The position numbers and the translations under genes are program-made. Below the pieces are notes generated by a model, which searched no databases, was not told the DNA's origin, and saw only the letters and a program-made list of their open reading frames with translations. A stretch of DNA of 64,000 nucleotides from Marinosulfonomonas sp. (GTDB taxonomy: Bacteria > Pseudomonadota > Alphaproteobacteria > Rhodobacterales > Rhodobacteraceae): assembly GCA_026984915.1 (NCBI GenBank), contig JALSRG010000056.1, forward strand, positions 1 to 64,000, given 5' to 3'. Positions 34,824 through 44,304 of the stretch are shown in pieces. The stretch's first letter is position 1. Every line of letters starts with the position of its first letter.

Positions 34824-35803
34824 TGGCTCGACTCCAGTTTCTTCAGCAGAATGTCCCGCATGGCCGCGTCACAAAAGGCCGCTTCGGCGGCGGTTCTGTT
34901 CAGGTTTGTAAACACTTCTTCATCCCAGTGAAAGGCCCGTTCAAGCGCATCATATTCCCGCGTCATGCTGGTGTGGAAAAATGGCGGATCATCTGTCGAG
35001 ACGGTCACCTTCACTCCGGCGTCCCGCAGTGGTTTGATCGGATGCGCGGCCCAGTCCGGGTATAGCCCCAGCGCTATGTTTGAGCCGGGACAAACCTCCA
35101 GCACAATGGCTTTTTCGACCAGTTCGGCAACCAGTGCCGGGTCTTCGATTGCCCGCACCCCATGTCCGATCCGTTCAACCCGCAACTCACGCAGGCTGTC
35201 GCGCACCGATTGTGGTCCGCCAAATTCGCCCGCATGCGTGGTCAGGCGCAGCCCGGCCTCGCGTGCCATGTCAAACGCATAGGCGAAATCGCCCGGCCTG
35301 CCGGCGTTCTCGTCACCTCCCATGCCGAACCCGACAACCCAGTCTCCGGCGGTTTCCTGCGCGCAACGTGCCACCTGCCTGGCCTTCTCGGGGCCGAAAT
35401 GCCGCACGGGTGTGATGATCCCGCGCAAGACAATCCCGCTCAGCCGTTCCTCGGCATCCGCAGCTTCCCGGATCGCATGCAGGTACTCCTTCCAGGCCGC
35501 AACATCACCGCCGCCGCAGAAATCGGGTGACAGGAAGGTTTCACTATAGATCACCCCATGATCTGCCGATTGCGCCAGCACCGCGCGCGTCAGCCGGTGA
35601 TAATCCTCGGGGGTTTTCAGGGTTTCGGTGGCCGCCTCATAGACCTTCAGAAAATCGAGAAAACCCGAATAGGCATAGTTGCCCGCCGCATCGAAAATGC
35701 CGCCCAGATCAATGTTTTTCTCTGCCGCCAGCCGCCGGATGAACTCCGGCGGGGCCGCGCCCTCCAGATGCAGGTGCAGTTCGATTTTTTGCATGGGTTT
35801 CAT
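34820..35803 (-). CDS. add: Adenosine deaminase
   Basis: A 327-residue metal-dependent deaminase of the amidohydrolase fold: [14 protein letters not shown] (metal His pair near the N-terminus), [21 protein letters not shown] with the catalytic His, and [11 protein letters not shown] with the metal Asp. It converts adenosine or deoxyadenosine to inosine. Its start overlaps deoB and its stop overlaps upp, each by four bases. Confidence 0.95.
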   Translation of the reverse strand: MKPMQKIELHLHLEGAAPPEFIRRLAAEKNIDLGGIFDAAGNYAYSGFLDFLKVYEAATETLKTPEDYHRLTRAVLAQSADHGVIYSETFLSPDFCGGGDVAAWKEYLHAIREAADAEERLSGIVLRGIITPVRHFGPEKARQVARCAQETAGDWVVGFGMGGDENAGRPGDFAYAFDMAREAGLRLTTHAGEFGGPQSVRDSLRELRVERIGHGVRAIEDPALVAELVEKAIVLEVCPGSNIALGLYPDWAAHPIKPLRDAGVKVTVSTDDPPFFHTSMTREYDALERAFHWDEEVFTNLNRTAAEAAFCDAAMRDILLKKLESSQ

Positions 35804-37029
35804 AGAAAACTGGCCCCGCTGCCTTGTGACGGCACCCCCAGATGCGCCGCCACGCTGGCCCCGACATCAACAAAGGCGCGCAATCCCAGTTCTTTTCCTC
35901 CGGCGCCAATGATCCGCCCCACCACCGGCACGCGCTCGCGGGTGTGGTCCCCGCCAACCCAGGTCGGGTCATTGCCGTGGTCGGCAGTGAACAGGATCAG
36001 GTCGCCATGCCTCAGATGCCGCATCATGCTGGGCAGACAACTGTCAAACCACTCCAGCGCGCGGGCATATCCGGCAACGTCGCGCCGGTGGCCGAACTTG
36101 CTGTCAAATTCGACAAAATTGGCGAATGTCAGCGTGCCGGCCCCGGCGGTTTTTGCCAGATCAATCAACGCGGTCATCAGGTCAGCATCGGCGCCTTTTC
36201 TGACATCATCAATCCCCTGCATCGAGAAAATATCACCGATCTTGCCCACCGCATGCACCTGCCGCCCGACGTCATGCACCCAGTCGCACAATGTGGGGGC
36301 CGGGGGGGCGATGGCGTAATCATGGCGGTTGGTGGTGCGGGTAAACCCCTGTTGCGCATCGCCAATGAAAGGTCGGGCAATGACCCTGCCCACCTTCATC
36401 GCGTGCAACATGGGCGCCAGCGTTTCACACAGGTTCAGCAACCGCTCCAGCCCGAATGTGTCTTCATGTGCGGCGATCTGGTAAACACTGTCCGCCGAGG
36501 TATAGCAGATCGGCCAGCCGGTGCGCATGTGTTCCTCGCCCAACTCTTCGATGATCTGCGTGCCCGAGGCGTGGCGATTGCCCAGAATACCCTCGGTTCC
36601 TGCCGCTTTGCAGGTCGCCTGGACCAGTTCTTCGGGGAAACATGGCTGTGTGTCGGGGAAATAGTGCCACTCCCAGGGCACTGGCACGCCGGCCAGCTCC
36701 CAATGCCCCGAGGGTGTGTCCTTGCCATGTGAAACCTCGGTTGCCGCCCCCCAAAGGCCGTCCGGTTTCCCCTCCAGCCCCGGTATCTGCGCCCCCGAGG
36801 CCAGCCGCACCGCCGCCCCCAGCCCCATTGCATCCAGATTGGGCAGCCGCAGCGGCCCGCTGCGGCCGGTATCGGCCTTGCCCGCAGCGCAGGCCTGGGC
36901 AATATGCGCCAGGGTATTGGCGCCCGTATCCGGCACGCCATCATTGAAAAAGCTGCCGGCATCGGGGGCACCTCCGCAGCCAACGCTATCCATTACAATC
37001 AGAAAGGCCCGCCGCCCTGTCTTTGCCAT
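35800..37029 (-). CDS. deoB: Phosphopentomutase
   Basis: A 409-residue DeoB of the alkaline phosphatase superfamily, interconverting (deoxy)ribose 1- and 5-phosphate. The metal motifs are present: RAFLIVMDSVGCGGAPDA, DTPSGHWELAG, FADHGNDPTW seen as FTADHGNDPTW, and the DSKFGHRRD segment. It is the first gene of deoB-add-upp on the minus strand, divergent from the MocR gene across 276 bases. Confidence 0.95.
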   Translation of the reverse strand: MAKTGRRAFLIVMDSVGCGGAPDAGSFFNDGVPDTGANTLAHIAQACAAGKADTGRSGPLRLPNLDAMGLGAAVRLASGAQIPGLEGKPDGLWGAATEVSHGKDTPSGHWELAGVPVPWEWHYFPDTQPCFPEELVQATCKAAGTEGILGNRHASGTQIIEELGEEHMRTGWPICYTSADSVYQIAAHEDTFGLERLLNLCETLAPMLHAMKVGRVIARPFIGDAQQGFTRTTNRHDYAIAPPAPTLCDWVHDVGRQVHAVGKIGDIFSMQGIDDVRKGADADLMTALIDLAKTAGAGTLTFANFVEFDSKFGHRRDVAGYARALEWFDSCLPSMMRHLRHGDLILFTADHGNDPTWVGGDHTRERVPVVGRIIGAGGKELGLRAFVDVGASVAAHLGVPSQGSGASFL

Positions 37030-37065
37030 CGCTTTATCCTTTGATGAAGAACCACATGACCTGCC

Positions 37066-37087
37066 GGTACAAATCGCGGTTTGTGCC
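37066..37087. promoter_or_regulatory. Inverted repeat near the deoB start
   Basis: GGTACAAA and TTTGTGCC form a near-perfect inverted repeat (seven of eight) around TCGCGG, 37 bases upstream of the deoB ATG. It resembles the GTACAx half sites of the second repeat at 37253-37296, so the MocR-type regulator next to it may bind both. Confidence 0.4.
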
Positions 37088-37252
37088 AGAGTCTGTGGCT
37101 TGTCTGGCCGTGATCATCTTGCAGCCGCACAGTAATCGCCGCCTTTGCAATCCGCAAAGCCTTTTCCTGCCGCCAGCCAATGGATCCTCTGCAGGCGGAT
37201 CTGCAACAGGCTGGATGTCGGGACTATCCGGTGTTTTGCAAGCCACGCGTCA

Positions 37253-37296
37253 CTGTACCCATGCAACGCTTGATCCGTTTGAAAAAATGGGTACAG
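37253..37296. promoter_or_regulatory. Probable MocR operator with inverted CTGTACCCAT repeats
   Basis: CTGTACCCAT (37253-37262) and ATGGGTACAG (37287-37296) are perfect inverted copies, 24 bases apart, ending ten bases before the MocR ATG. MocR/GntR regulators commonly bind paired GTAC-type sites in their own promoters, so autoregulation is likely. Confidence 0.6.
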
Positions 37297-37305
37297 ATAC
37301 TTCAC

Positions 37306-38859
37306 ATGAGGGGGACAAACGGAGACCAGCGGCCGAAAATTGCCTGCTTGCGAAAGAGCGGACAGTTGCCAATTTCCGTTGATCCATCCATGGCCGACAA
37401 CCTGCAGACGCAAATTTTCCGGGCGATTCAAAAGCTGATCATCGGCGGCCAGCTCAAGGCCGGCATGATCCTGCCCTCCATCCGTGAAATGGCGGCGCAG
37501 CTCGGGGTCTCCAAAAACACCGTGATCCTGTCTTACGAGCGGCTGAACTGCGAAGGCTACCTTGTGACAGAACGCGGTGTTGGCTCTTATGTCTCGCCGC
37601 ATCTTCCGGAACAGGCGCTGCGGGTGTCGCAGCATTCACCCACCCGCAAGGAAAAGAAAGACCTGCTGGCCCGGCGTCATCCGGTGCTGTTCCACGGGCA
37701 TCTGCACGGCATTTTCTCTGACCCGCAAAACCAGCCGTACTGTAACTTTGTACCAGGGCGACCCGAACCTTCGACATTCCCCACCCGGACTTGGAAACGC
37801 CTGATCAGCCAGAAACTGGAACACGGCCAGCAGGCCCTGACCCAGTACCGGGAACCTCAGGGGCTGCGCGCCCTGCGCGTGGCCATCGCTGACCATCTGG
37901 GCCCGGCCCGCGGAATTGTGGCAGACCCGGATCAGATTATCATCACCGGCGGCATTCAAGAGGCCCTGACTCTGGTTGCCAGGGCCCTGGTGGCCTCGGA
38001 AACAAGGGTCGCCATCGAGAACCCCTGTTATCAGGGGGCCGATTATGTGTTCAACGCCGCGCGGGCAGAAATCGTTGAGGTTCCGGTAGATGACGAGGGG
38101 CTGGAGACCCGCCACCTGCCGGTTGACCCGGTCAGCCTGATATACGTAACCCCCTCGCATCAGTATCCGCTCGGCGCGACCCTGTCGCTGAAACGGCGGT
38201 TCGAGTTGCTCGAATGGGCCTGGCATTCCGGCGCCTATATCGTCGAGGATGACTACGACAGTGATTTTCACTATCGGGGCTCGCCACTGTCTGCACTGGC
38301 GGGGCTGGACCAGCATGAAAGCGTTATCTATCTGGGCACTTTCTCCAAGTCCATCGGGCCGGGGATCCGCACCGGTTACATGGTGGCACCCTGGGCCCTG
38401 GTCGCGCCGCTGAAAGCCCTGAAAGGGTTGATGAACAACGGCAACCCCTGGCTGGAGCAGGCCGTATTGGCCGCGTTCATTTCCGAGGGCGGGTTTGCGC
38501 GGCATTTGCGCAAAACACTTCAGCTCTATGCAGAACGCCAGACCGCGCTGATTGACGCCCTGACCCGGTATTTTGACAGCGCCAATGTGACGGGGGCAGA
38601 CAGCGGCATGCATCTGCTCTGGACCATGCCCGAGGGCCGGATGACAGCAACGGAACTGGCCCGACGGGCCTTGCAGAAAGGTATCGGCATTTATCCCCTG
38701 GCCAGCAGTGCAACCCCCTTTGCCACCGCTGATCCCCGGCATGACCGCATGCTTATGCTGGGCTTTCCTTCGGTCTCGTCGACCCTGATCCGCAAAGCGG
38801 TCAAATCGCTTGCGCACATCCTCGCTCAACCGGAAATGGAAACTGCGCCCCGGCGCTAG
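37306..38859 (+). CDS. MocR-family (GntR/aminotransferase) regulator
   Basis: A 517-residue regulator: a winged helix near residues 30-95 (FRAIQKLIIGGQLKAGMILP, REMAAQLGVSKNTV), then a type I aminotransferase-like domain with ITGGIQEALTLVARAL, the YIVEDDYDSDFHYRG cofactor-binding Asp and the PLP lysine in YLGTFSKSIGPGIRTG. Such regulators bind PLP with an amino compound as effector. The ATG at 37306 was chosen because inverted operator-like repeats cover an earlier ATG. It lies just upstream of the Tat-exported molybdoenzyme and probably controls it, though this is inference. Confidence 0.88.
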   Translation: MRGTNGDQRPKIACLRKSGQLPISVDPSMADNLQTQIFRAIQKLIIGGQLKAGMILPSIREMAAQLGVSKNTVILSYERLNCEGYLVTERGVGSYVSPHLPEQALRVSQHSPTRKEKKDLLARRHPVLFHGHLHGIFSDPQNQPYCNFVPGRPEPSTFPTRTWKRLISQKLEHGQQALTQYREPQGLRALRVAIADHLGPARGIVADPDQIIITGGIQEALTLVARALVASETRVAIENPCYQGADYVFNAARAEIVEVPVDDEGLETRHLPVDPVSLIYVTPSHQYPLGATLSLKRRFELLEWAWHSGAYIVEDDYDSDFHYRGSPLSALAGLDQHESVIYLGTFSKSIGPGIRTGYMVAPWALVAPLKALKGLMNNGNPWLEQAVLAAFISEGGFARHLRKTLQLYAERQTALIDALTRYFDSANVTGADSGMHLLWTMPEGRMTATELARRALQKGIGIYPLASSATPFATADPRHDRMLMLGFPSVSSTLIRKAVKSLAHILAQPEMETAPRR

Positions 38860-39002
38860 AACCGGTCGGCTTTACCCACGGGAATCTGCTCTCCTGTGCC
38901 TAAGGGAGCAGGCGGCAAAGGTGTAAAATTGTCCTCGGGGAAAACCTGTGTTGCACCATGAAACGGCTGCAACACCGGACGTTTCGGATGAGGAGAACGA
39001 TC

Positions 39003-41432
39003 ATGACCAGACTGACACGACGGAGTTTCATCGGAACCGGCGCCGCCATTGGCGGGCTTGCCACATTGCCGGGGCTTGCGGATGCGCACACCTTGCTGAC
39101 AGCGCCGCTCCTGGATGCAACATCCGGCATGACCGCAACCCACTGGGGGATCATCAAGGCCTATGTCGAGGCCGGGCGCCTGACACGGGTTGAGCCCTAT
39201 GAGAAAGACCCGGCCGCGCCTTCACCCGTCATTCAGGCATTTGCCGACCGGGTCTATTCCCGCGATCGCGTCAAATACCCGATGGTACGCGAAGGCTTTC
39301 TGAAGCACGGCGCGAAAAGCGATACCAGCGAACGGGGCAAAGGCAAATTTGTCCGCGTCAGTTGGGAAAAGGCATTTGAACTGGTTGCCACGGAGCTGAA
39401 GCGGGTGAAATCCGCCTATGGCAACGACGCCATTCATTCCGGCTCTGTCGACTGGCACTCGGTCGGCAAGTTGCACAATTCTCCGGTGCTGCTGCGGCGT
39501 TTGCTGGGGCAATTCGGCGGGTTTGTTGACAATTCCGGCGATTTTTCCATTGCCGCCGCCATGGTGATCCTGCCGCATGTGATCGGCGGCACTGAGGTCT
39601 ATGACCAGCCCACCGCTTGGGAAACGGTACTCAGCGATACCGATACGGTGGTTCTTTGGGGCGCAACCCTGTTCAAAAACAACCAGATCGGATGGGAACC
39701 AACCGACCACTCAGCCTATCAATACATCAAACGGCTGAAAGCGGCGGGCAAGAAGATCATCTCGATTGATCCGCGCATCACCGACACCGCCAAATATCTG
39801 GATGCCGATTGGGTGGCGATCCGCCCCAACACCGACACGGCCCTGATGCTGGGGCTGATGCACACGCTCTATACCGAAGGCCTGTATGACGAAAACTTTG
39901 TCAAGAAATATACGGTCGGTTTCAAGAAATTCCTGCCCTATCTGCTGGGCAAGGACGGCTCGCCCGCCAAAACCGCGGATTGGGCCGCCGAAATCACCAC
40001 CATCCCGGCCGACACAATCCGCGATCTGGCCCGCAGCATGGCCAAGGGCCGCACCATGCTGATGAGCGGCTGGGCCATCCAGCGGCAGGACCATGGCGAA
40101 CAGTCCTATTGGGCCTTGGTCACCCTGGCGGCAATGCTGGGCGATATCGGTCTGCCCGGCGGCGGTTTCGGACTCAGCTATCACTATGCCAACGGCGGAT
40201 CCCTCACCGCCGACGGTGCGGCCCTGGGTGGCATCTCGGCCGGGGAAAACCCGGTTGAAACCGCCGTTCCCTATGCCCGCGGTCTGAGTGACATGTTGCT
40301 CAACCCCGGCAAAGAGGTCGATTATAACGGCGAGAAAATCACCTATCCGGATATCAAGTTGGTCTATTGGGCCGGCGGCAACCCGCTCAGCCACCAGATG
40401 GACCGAAACCGGCAGATCAAAGCCTGGCAAAAGCCGGAAACCATCATCGTGAACGAGATTTTCTGGACCAATACCGCCCGGTTTGCCGATATCGTCCTGC
40501 CGGTGAACACCACGTTCGAGCGCAACGATGTCATTTCGGTCAGTGAATACAGCGGCCGCTTTATTTCCGCCATGCCAAAGCTGGTCGAATCCCGGTTTGA
40601 ATCGCGTAGCGACTATGAAATTTTCACCGGCATTGCCGATAAACTGGGGCTGAAAGACACCTATACCGAAGGTAAATCCGAAATGGACTGGGTCCGCAGC
40701 TTCTATGAGGAAGCCGTGGCAGACGGCAAGACAAAAGGCCTTGATATGCCTGATTTCGATACGTTCTGGAACAAGGAACAGGTGATCGAATTCCCGATCC
40801 CGGACAGCGCCAAATCCTATGTGCGGTTCTCGAAGTTTCGCGAAAACCCGATCGAAAATGCGATCGGCACACCCTCCGGCAAGATCCACATCTTCTCACG
40901 CGAAATCGAGGGGTTTGGCTATGATGATTGCCCGGCACACCCGACTTGGCTTGAGCCGGTCGAATGGCTGGGGTCCGACAAGGCCGGTAAGCACCCGCTG
41001 CATATCGTATCGCCACATCCGAAATACCGGCTGCATTCGCAGATGGACAATACCTGGCTGCGCGAAACCTACGAAGTGGCCGGGCGCGAACCGCTCTGGA
41101 TCAATCCGGCGGATGCCGAGGCCCGCAGGATTGCCGACGGGCAGGTGGTCAAAGTGTTCAACGACCGCGGCGCCACACTGGCAGGTGCGATTGTGACCGA
41201 CCGCATTCGCAAGGGTGTTGTCATGCTGCAGGAAGGCGCCTGGTATGATCCGGACAAGCCCGGCGAAGCCGGTGCAATGTGCAAACACGGCAATATCAAC
41301 CTTGTGACCATCGACAAAGGCACGTCAAAACTGGCGCAGGGCAATATTGCCAACACCGCCCTGGTCGAGGTGGCACCCTATGCAGGTGACCCCCCCGAGA
41401 TCACCGCATTTACGCCACCGCTGAACGCATAG
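39003..41432 (+). CDS. DorA/TorA-type molybdopterin oxidoreductase, Tat-exported
   Basis: An 809-residue enzyme of the bis-MGD DMSO/TMAO reductase family. A twin-arginine signal (LTRRSFIGTGAAIGG) starts the chain. The molybdenum ligand Ser182 lies in NSGDFSIAAA, matching the reductase GDYS site. The active-site pattern GSYGW of DMSO reductase reads GSVDW here (Val149, Trp151): the tyrosine characteristic of DMSO reductase is absent, as it is in TMAO reductases. GTSKLAQGN near the end fits the family. GGAG precedes the ATG. Substrate probably a S- or N-oxide, not proven. No TorD-type chaperone gene lies nearby. Confidence 0.92.
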   Translation: MTRLTRRSFIGTGAAIGGLATLPGLADAHTLLTAPLLDATSGMTATHWGIIKAYVEAGRLTRVEPYEKDPAAPSPVIQAFADRVYSRDRVKYPMVREGFLKHGAKSDTSERGKGKFVRVSWEKAFELVATELKRVKSAYGNDAIHSGSVDWHSVGKLHNSPVLLRRLLGQFGGFVDNSGDFSIAAAMVILPHVIGGTEVYDQPTAWETVLSDTDTVVLWGATLFKNNQIGWEPTDHSAYQYIKRLKAAGKKIISIDPRITDTAKYLDADWVAIRPNTDTALMLGLMHTLYTEGLYDENFVKKYTVGFKKFLPYLLGKDGSPAKTADWAAEITTIPADTIRDLARSMAKGRTMLMSGWAIQRQDHGEQSYWALVTLAAMLGDIGLPGGGFGLSYHYANGGSLTADGAALGGISAGENPVETAVPYARGLSDMLLNPGKEVDYNGEKITYPDIKLVYWAGGNPLSHQMDRNRQIKAWQKPETIIVNEIFWTNTARFADIVLPVNTTFERNDVISVSEYSGRFISAMPKLVESRFESRSDYEIFTGIADKLGLKDTYTEGKSEMDWVRSFYEEAVADGKTKGLDMPDFDTFWNKEQVIEFPIPDSAKSYVRFSKFRENPIENAIGTPSGKIHIFSREIEGFGYDDCPAHPTWLEPVEWLGSDKAGKHPLHIVSPHPKYRLHSQMDNTWLRETYEVAGREPLWINPADAEARRIADGQVVKVFNDRGATLAGAIVTDRIRKGVVMLQEGAWYDPDKPGEAGAMCKHGNINLVTIDKGTSKLAQGNIANTALVEVAPYAGDPPEITAFTPPLNA

Positions 41433-41450
41433 TTTGGCATAACCACACGA

Positions 41451-41473
41451 GGCTCCGGAACTCTGCCGGAGTC
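41451..41473 (+). promoter_or_regulatory. Hairpin between the molybdoenzyme and cytochrome genes
   Basis: GGCTCCGG and CCGGAGTC form an eight-pair stem (one G-T) around AACTCTG, followed by CCGTTCTTTCTT. It sits in the 76-base gap and could partly terminate transcription, giving less cytochrome than enzyme. Confidence 0.5.
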
Positions 41474-41508
41474 CCGTTCTTTCTTCTCAGTTTGCAATGG
41501 GGACAGAT

Positions 41509-42468
41509 ATGTTTTCACTGGCGCGCCTGGTCAATTGCATGCGCGGTGCATTTGCGCCTGCGGTTGTGGCTTGTGTATGGATGACGCTTTCCGCCTGGCC
41601 CGCTCTGGCCGAAGACACGGTTTACACGGCGGTGCTGACCGATCTTTATGATGCGCCCGCAGGGGGTGCGAAACTGGCCAGCATTCCCCCCGGTGTTCCG
41701 CTCGCTGTCCTGCAAGAGGACGGCGACGCCCTGAAAGTGGCCGTAACCGGCTGGTCGCCGCAGGGCGGCGAAACCTATCTGTTTCGCGAAATCGGCCAGC
41801 GGATTCGCCGGGCGGTTCTGACCGAACAGGCACAGGATCTGCGCGAAATCATTGATGAGAAAGAAGATTATTACGAAAATACCTGGCAGGATGTGCGCCT
41901 GACAGGCTGGGTGGCGCGCACCGATGTATCCGGCGACATTGCCGGAATATGGAAAGACGCCAGCAGCCTGTTTCATCAGCGCTGCACCCGTTGCCACGCG
42001 CTGCACCGGCCAACGGAATTCAAGGCCAACCAGTGGCCGGCCATCCTGAAGATCATGACGGTGCGGGCTGGGCTTTCCGCCAGTGATGCGGCCCTTGTCA
42101 CGCAGTTTCTGCAGACCCATGCCAAAGATCAGGAAACCGCCGGTGATGTTATCGAGGCGACAGCCGATGCGGATCAGGCCGACCCGACGATCCCCATCAT
42201 CACCGGCGATGCCGCGCTGGCGAAGGCGGGGGCTGCGGTGTTTGCCGATAACGGTTGCGGCGCCTGCCACGGAGACAATGCCAAAACCCCGGTTCTGCCC
42301 GCCTATCCGGTGCTGGCCGGCCAGCAGGCAGACTATGTTTTCAAACAACTTCAGGATTTCAGATCCGGCGCCAGAACCAACGACGAATACAACGTCATGC
42401 GGGATAGTCTGACAGACCTGTCCGAGGCTGATCTCAAGGCCGTCTCATATTGGCTGTCAACGCTGTAG
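41509..42468 (+). CDS. Dihaem cytochrome c partner of the molybdoenzyme
   Basis: A 319-residue periplasmic protein with a Sec signal (cleavage after WPALA) and two haem motifs, CTRCH near residue 158 and CGACH near residue 250. Residues ~35-220, around CTRCHALHRPTEFKANQW, resemble the monohaem C-terminal domain of TorC (CxxCHxxHxPxxFxANQW); the last ~95 residues are a class I cytochrome c domain (DNGCGACHGDNA, PVLAGQQADYVFKQL). There is no NapC/TorC tetrahaem part or membrane anchor. Expected to pass electrons to the DorA-like enzyme. ATG at 41509 has GGGGAC upstream. Confidence 0.9.
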   Translation: MFSLARLVNCMRGAFAPAVVACVWMTLSAWPALAEDTVYTAVLTDLYDAPAGGAKLASIPPGVPLAVLQEDGDALKVAVTGWSPQGGETYLFREIGQRIRRAVLTEQAQDLREIIDEKEDYYENTWQDVRLTGWVARTDVSGDIAGIWKDASSLFHQRCTRCHALHRPTEFKANQWPAILKIMTVRAGLSASDAALVTQFLQTHAKDQETAGDVIEATADADQADPTIPIITGDAALAKAGAAVFADNGCGACHGDNAKTPVLPAYPVLAGQQADYVFKQLQDFRSGARTNDEYNVMRDSLTDLSEADLKAVSYWLSTL

Positions 42469-42519
42469 CGCGCCGTCGCAGGTCCGGAACGACCACCGTC
42501 CGCACGGTACAATCGCCAA

Positions 42520-43830
42520 TCAGCCCCCGACCCTTTGCAGCACAAGCGGCAGCTCGGCCGGTCTGGCGTCTGCAATGGTGATGGCGCGGCGCAAATCGGC
42601 CGCCGCCGCATCCGCATCGGCGTCATTGGCCGCGTGGACCACCGTCAGGACGGTATCCGGTGCAACCTCTGTGCCCAGCCTCTGAATGCCGGAAAGGCCG
42701 ACACGCGGATCTATCGCCGCGCCTTCAACTGCGCGCCCGCCACCCAGCCGCACCACCGCCAGCCCCAGCGCCTCGCCATCCATCGCCGCAACATAGCCCG
42801 CCTTGCCGGCCAGTACCGGGCGCTGCACCGGGGCCTGGGGCAGTTGCACGCGCCAGTTTTCCACAAAATCCGGCGGGCCACCCAGCATGGCCACCATCCG
42901 GCCGAACCGTTCGGCCGCCCGCCCGTCCGTCAGTGCCGCGCGGATTTTCTGTTCGCCGGCACCGGTCGTCTTTTCAGCCCCTGACAGCGCCAGCAACGCG
43001 CCGCCCAGCGCAACGGTCAGTCTGGCCAATGGCGTGTCCAGCGCGCCTTGCGTCATCATTTCCATGCAGTCGGCCACCTCCAGCGCGTTGCCCATGCTGT
43101 GGGCCAGCGGCTGGTTCATATCTGTCAACAGCGCCTGCGTCCGACACCCGGCGCCATTTGCGGTTTCAACCAATGATCGCGCCAGCGCCCCGGCATCCGC
43201 AATCGTTTTCATGAAGGCCCCCGAGCCGCATTTCACATCCAGAATCAGCGCATCCAGTCCGGCAGCCAGCTTTTTGGAAAGGATCGACGCAGTGATCAGA
43301 TCAATGCTCTCGACCGTGGCCGTCACGTCACGGATTGCATAGAGCCGCTTGTCGGCCGGGGCGATCTTTCCGGTGGCCGAGACAATGGCACAACCGGTCG
43401 CGCCGACAATCCCGCGAAACCGCGCCTCATCCACTTCCGTCTGCAGGCCGGGGATGGCTTCCAGCTTGTCCAGCGTACCACCCGTGTGCCCCAAACCGCG
43501 CCCCGAAACCATCGGGTTGAACACGCCGCAGGCCGCCAGAGCGGGGGCCAGTGGCAGCGAGGTGCAGTCGCCAACCCCGCCGGTGGAATGTTTGTCCACC
43601 ACCGGCCCCGGCAAATCCCACGCCAGAACATCGCCACTGTCGCGCATCGCACGGGTCAGGGCCACGCGCCCCGCCGCGCCCAACCCGTTCAGCAAGGCCG
43701 CCATGGCAAAGGCACCGGCCTGCGCATCGCTCACCACACCCGACGCCAACCCGTTGGCAAACCACGATATTTCTTCCTGGCTGAGGGTTTCCTTGTCGCG
43801 TAGCCGGGCGATGATACTGCGGGCATCCAT
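42520..43830 (-). CDS. deoA: Thymidine phosphorylase
   Basis: A 436-residue DeoA, releasing thymine and deoxyribose 1-phosphate. The phosphate-binding DKHSTGGVGDCTSLPLAPAL and MVSGRGLGHTGGTLDKLEAI are conserved, as is the N-terminal helical domain and a C-terminal alpha/beta region. It is coupled to cdd (four-base gap) and ends convergently with the cytochrome gene, 51 bases apart. Normally it would be followed by deoB, which here lies on the far side of the molybdoenzyme cassette. Confidence 0.96.
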   Translation of the reverse strand: MDARSIIARLRDKETLSQEEISWFANGLASGVVSDAQAGAFAMAALLNGLGAAGRVALTRAMRDSGDVLAWDLPGPVVDKHSTGGVGDCTSLPLAPALAACGVFNPMVSGRGLGHTGGTLDKLEAIPGLQTEVDEARFRGIVGATGCAIVSATGKIAPADKRLYAIRDVTATVESIDLITASILSKKLAAGLDALILDVKCGSGAFMKTIADAGALARSLVETANGAGCRTQALLTDMNQPLAHSMGNALEVADCMEMMTQGALDTPLARLTVALGGALLALSGAEKTTGAGEQKIRAALTDGRAAERFGRMVAMLGGPPDFVENWRVQLPQAPVQRPVLAGKAGYVAAMDGEALGLAVVRLGGGRAVEGAAIDPRVGLSGIQRLGTEVAPDTVLTVVHAANDADADAAAADLRRAITIADARPAELPLVLQRVGG

Positions 43831-43833
43831 TCG

Positions 43834-44226
43834 CTAACCCTTGTCCATATGTTGCGGGGAAAACGCGCCGGGCAACAGCTCTTCCAGCCGCAGGGTCTCG
43901 CTCTTTCCGGCCACTGTCGCCATGGTGACCGGCACGTTTGCCGCGCCGAATTCCGCCATTTTCTGGCGGCAGCCGCCACAGGGTGACACCGGCAACGGGC
44001 TGTCGGCGATCACCAGCGCCTCGACCAGTTCGGTTTCGCCCGCGGCCACCATCGCCGCGATGGCACCCGCTTCGGCGCAAGTGCCTTCGGGATAGGCGAC
44101 GTTCTCGACGTTGCATCCCACATATATCTTGCCCGACACCGCCCGAACCGCCGCCCCCACCTTGAAGTTGGAATAGGGGGCGTGGGCGTTTTCTCGCACG
44201 GTTCTGGCGGCTTTGAGCAGGGGCAC
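43834..44226 (-). CDS. cdd: Cytidine deaminase
   Basis: A 130-residue tetrameric-type Cdd: NVENVAYPEGTCAEAGAI holds the zinc Cys and proton-shuttle Glu, and SPCGGCRQKMAEF the other two Cys ligands. It converts cytidine and deoxycytidine to uridine forms. First gene of the cdd-deoA pair on the minus strand. Confidence 0.97.
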   Translation of the reverse strand: MPLLKAARTVRENAHAPYSNFKVGAAVRAVSGKIYVGCNVENVAYPEGTCAEAGAIAAMVAAGETELVEALVIADSPLPVSPCGGCRQKMAEFGAANVPVTMATVAGKSETLRLEELLPGAFSPQHMDKG

Positions 44227-44304
44227 GGGATATCCTTTACTTTTCAGTCAGATTTTGCGCCCGCCCCGCCGATGATGCAAGGCCATACGCAAATCAATTG
44301 GCCC

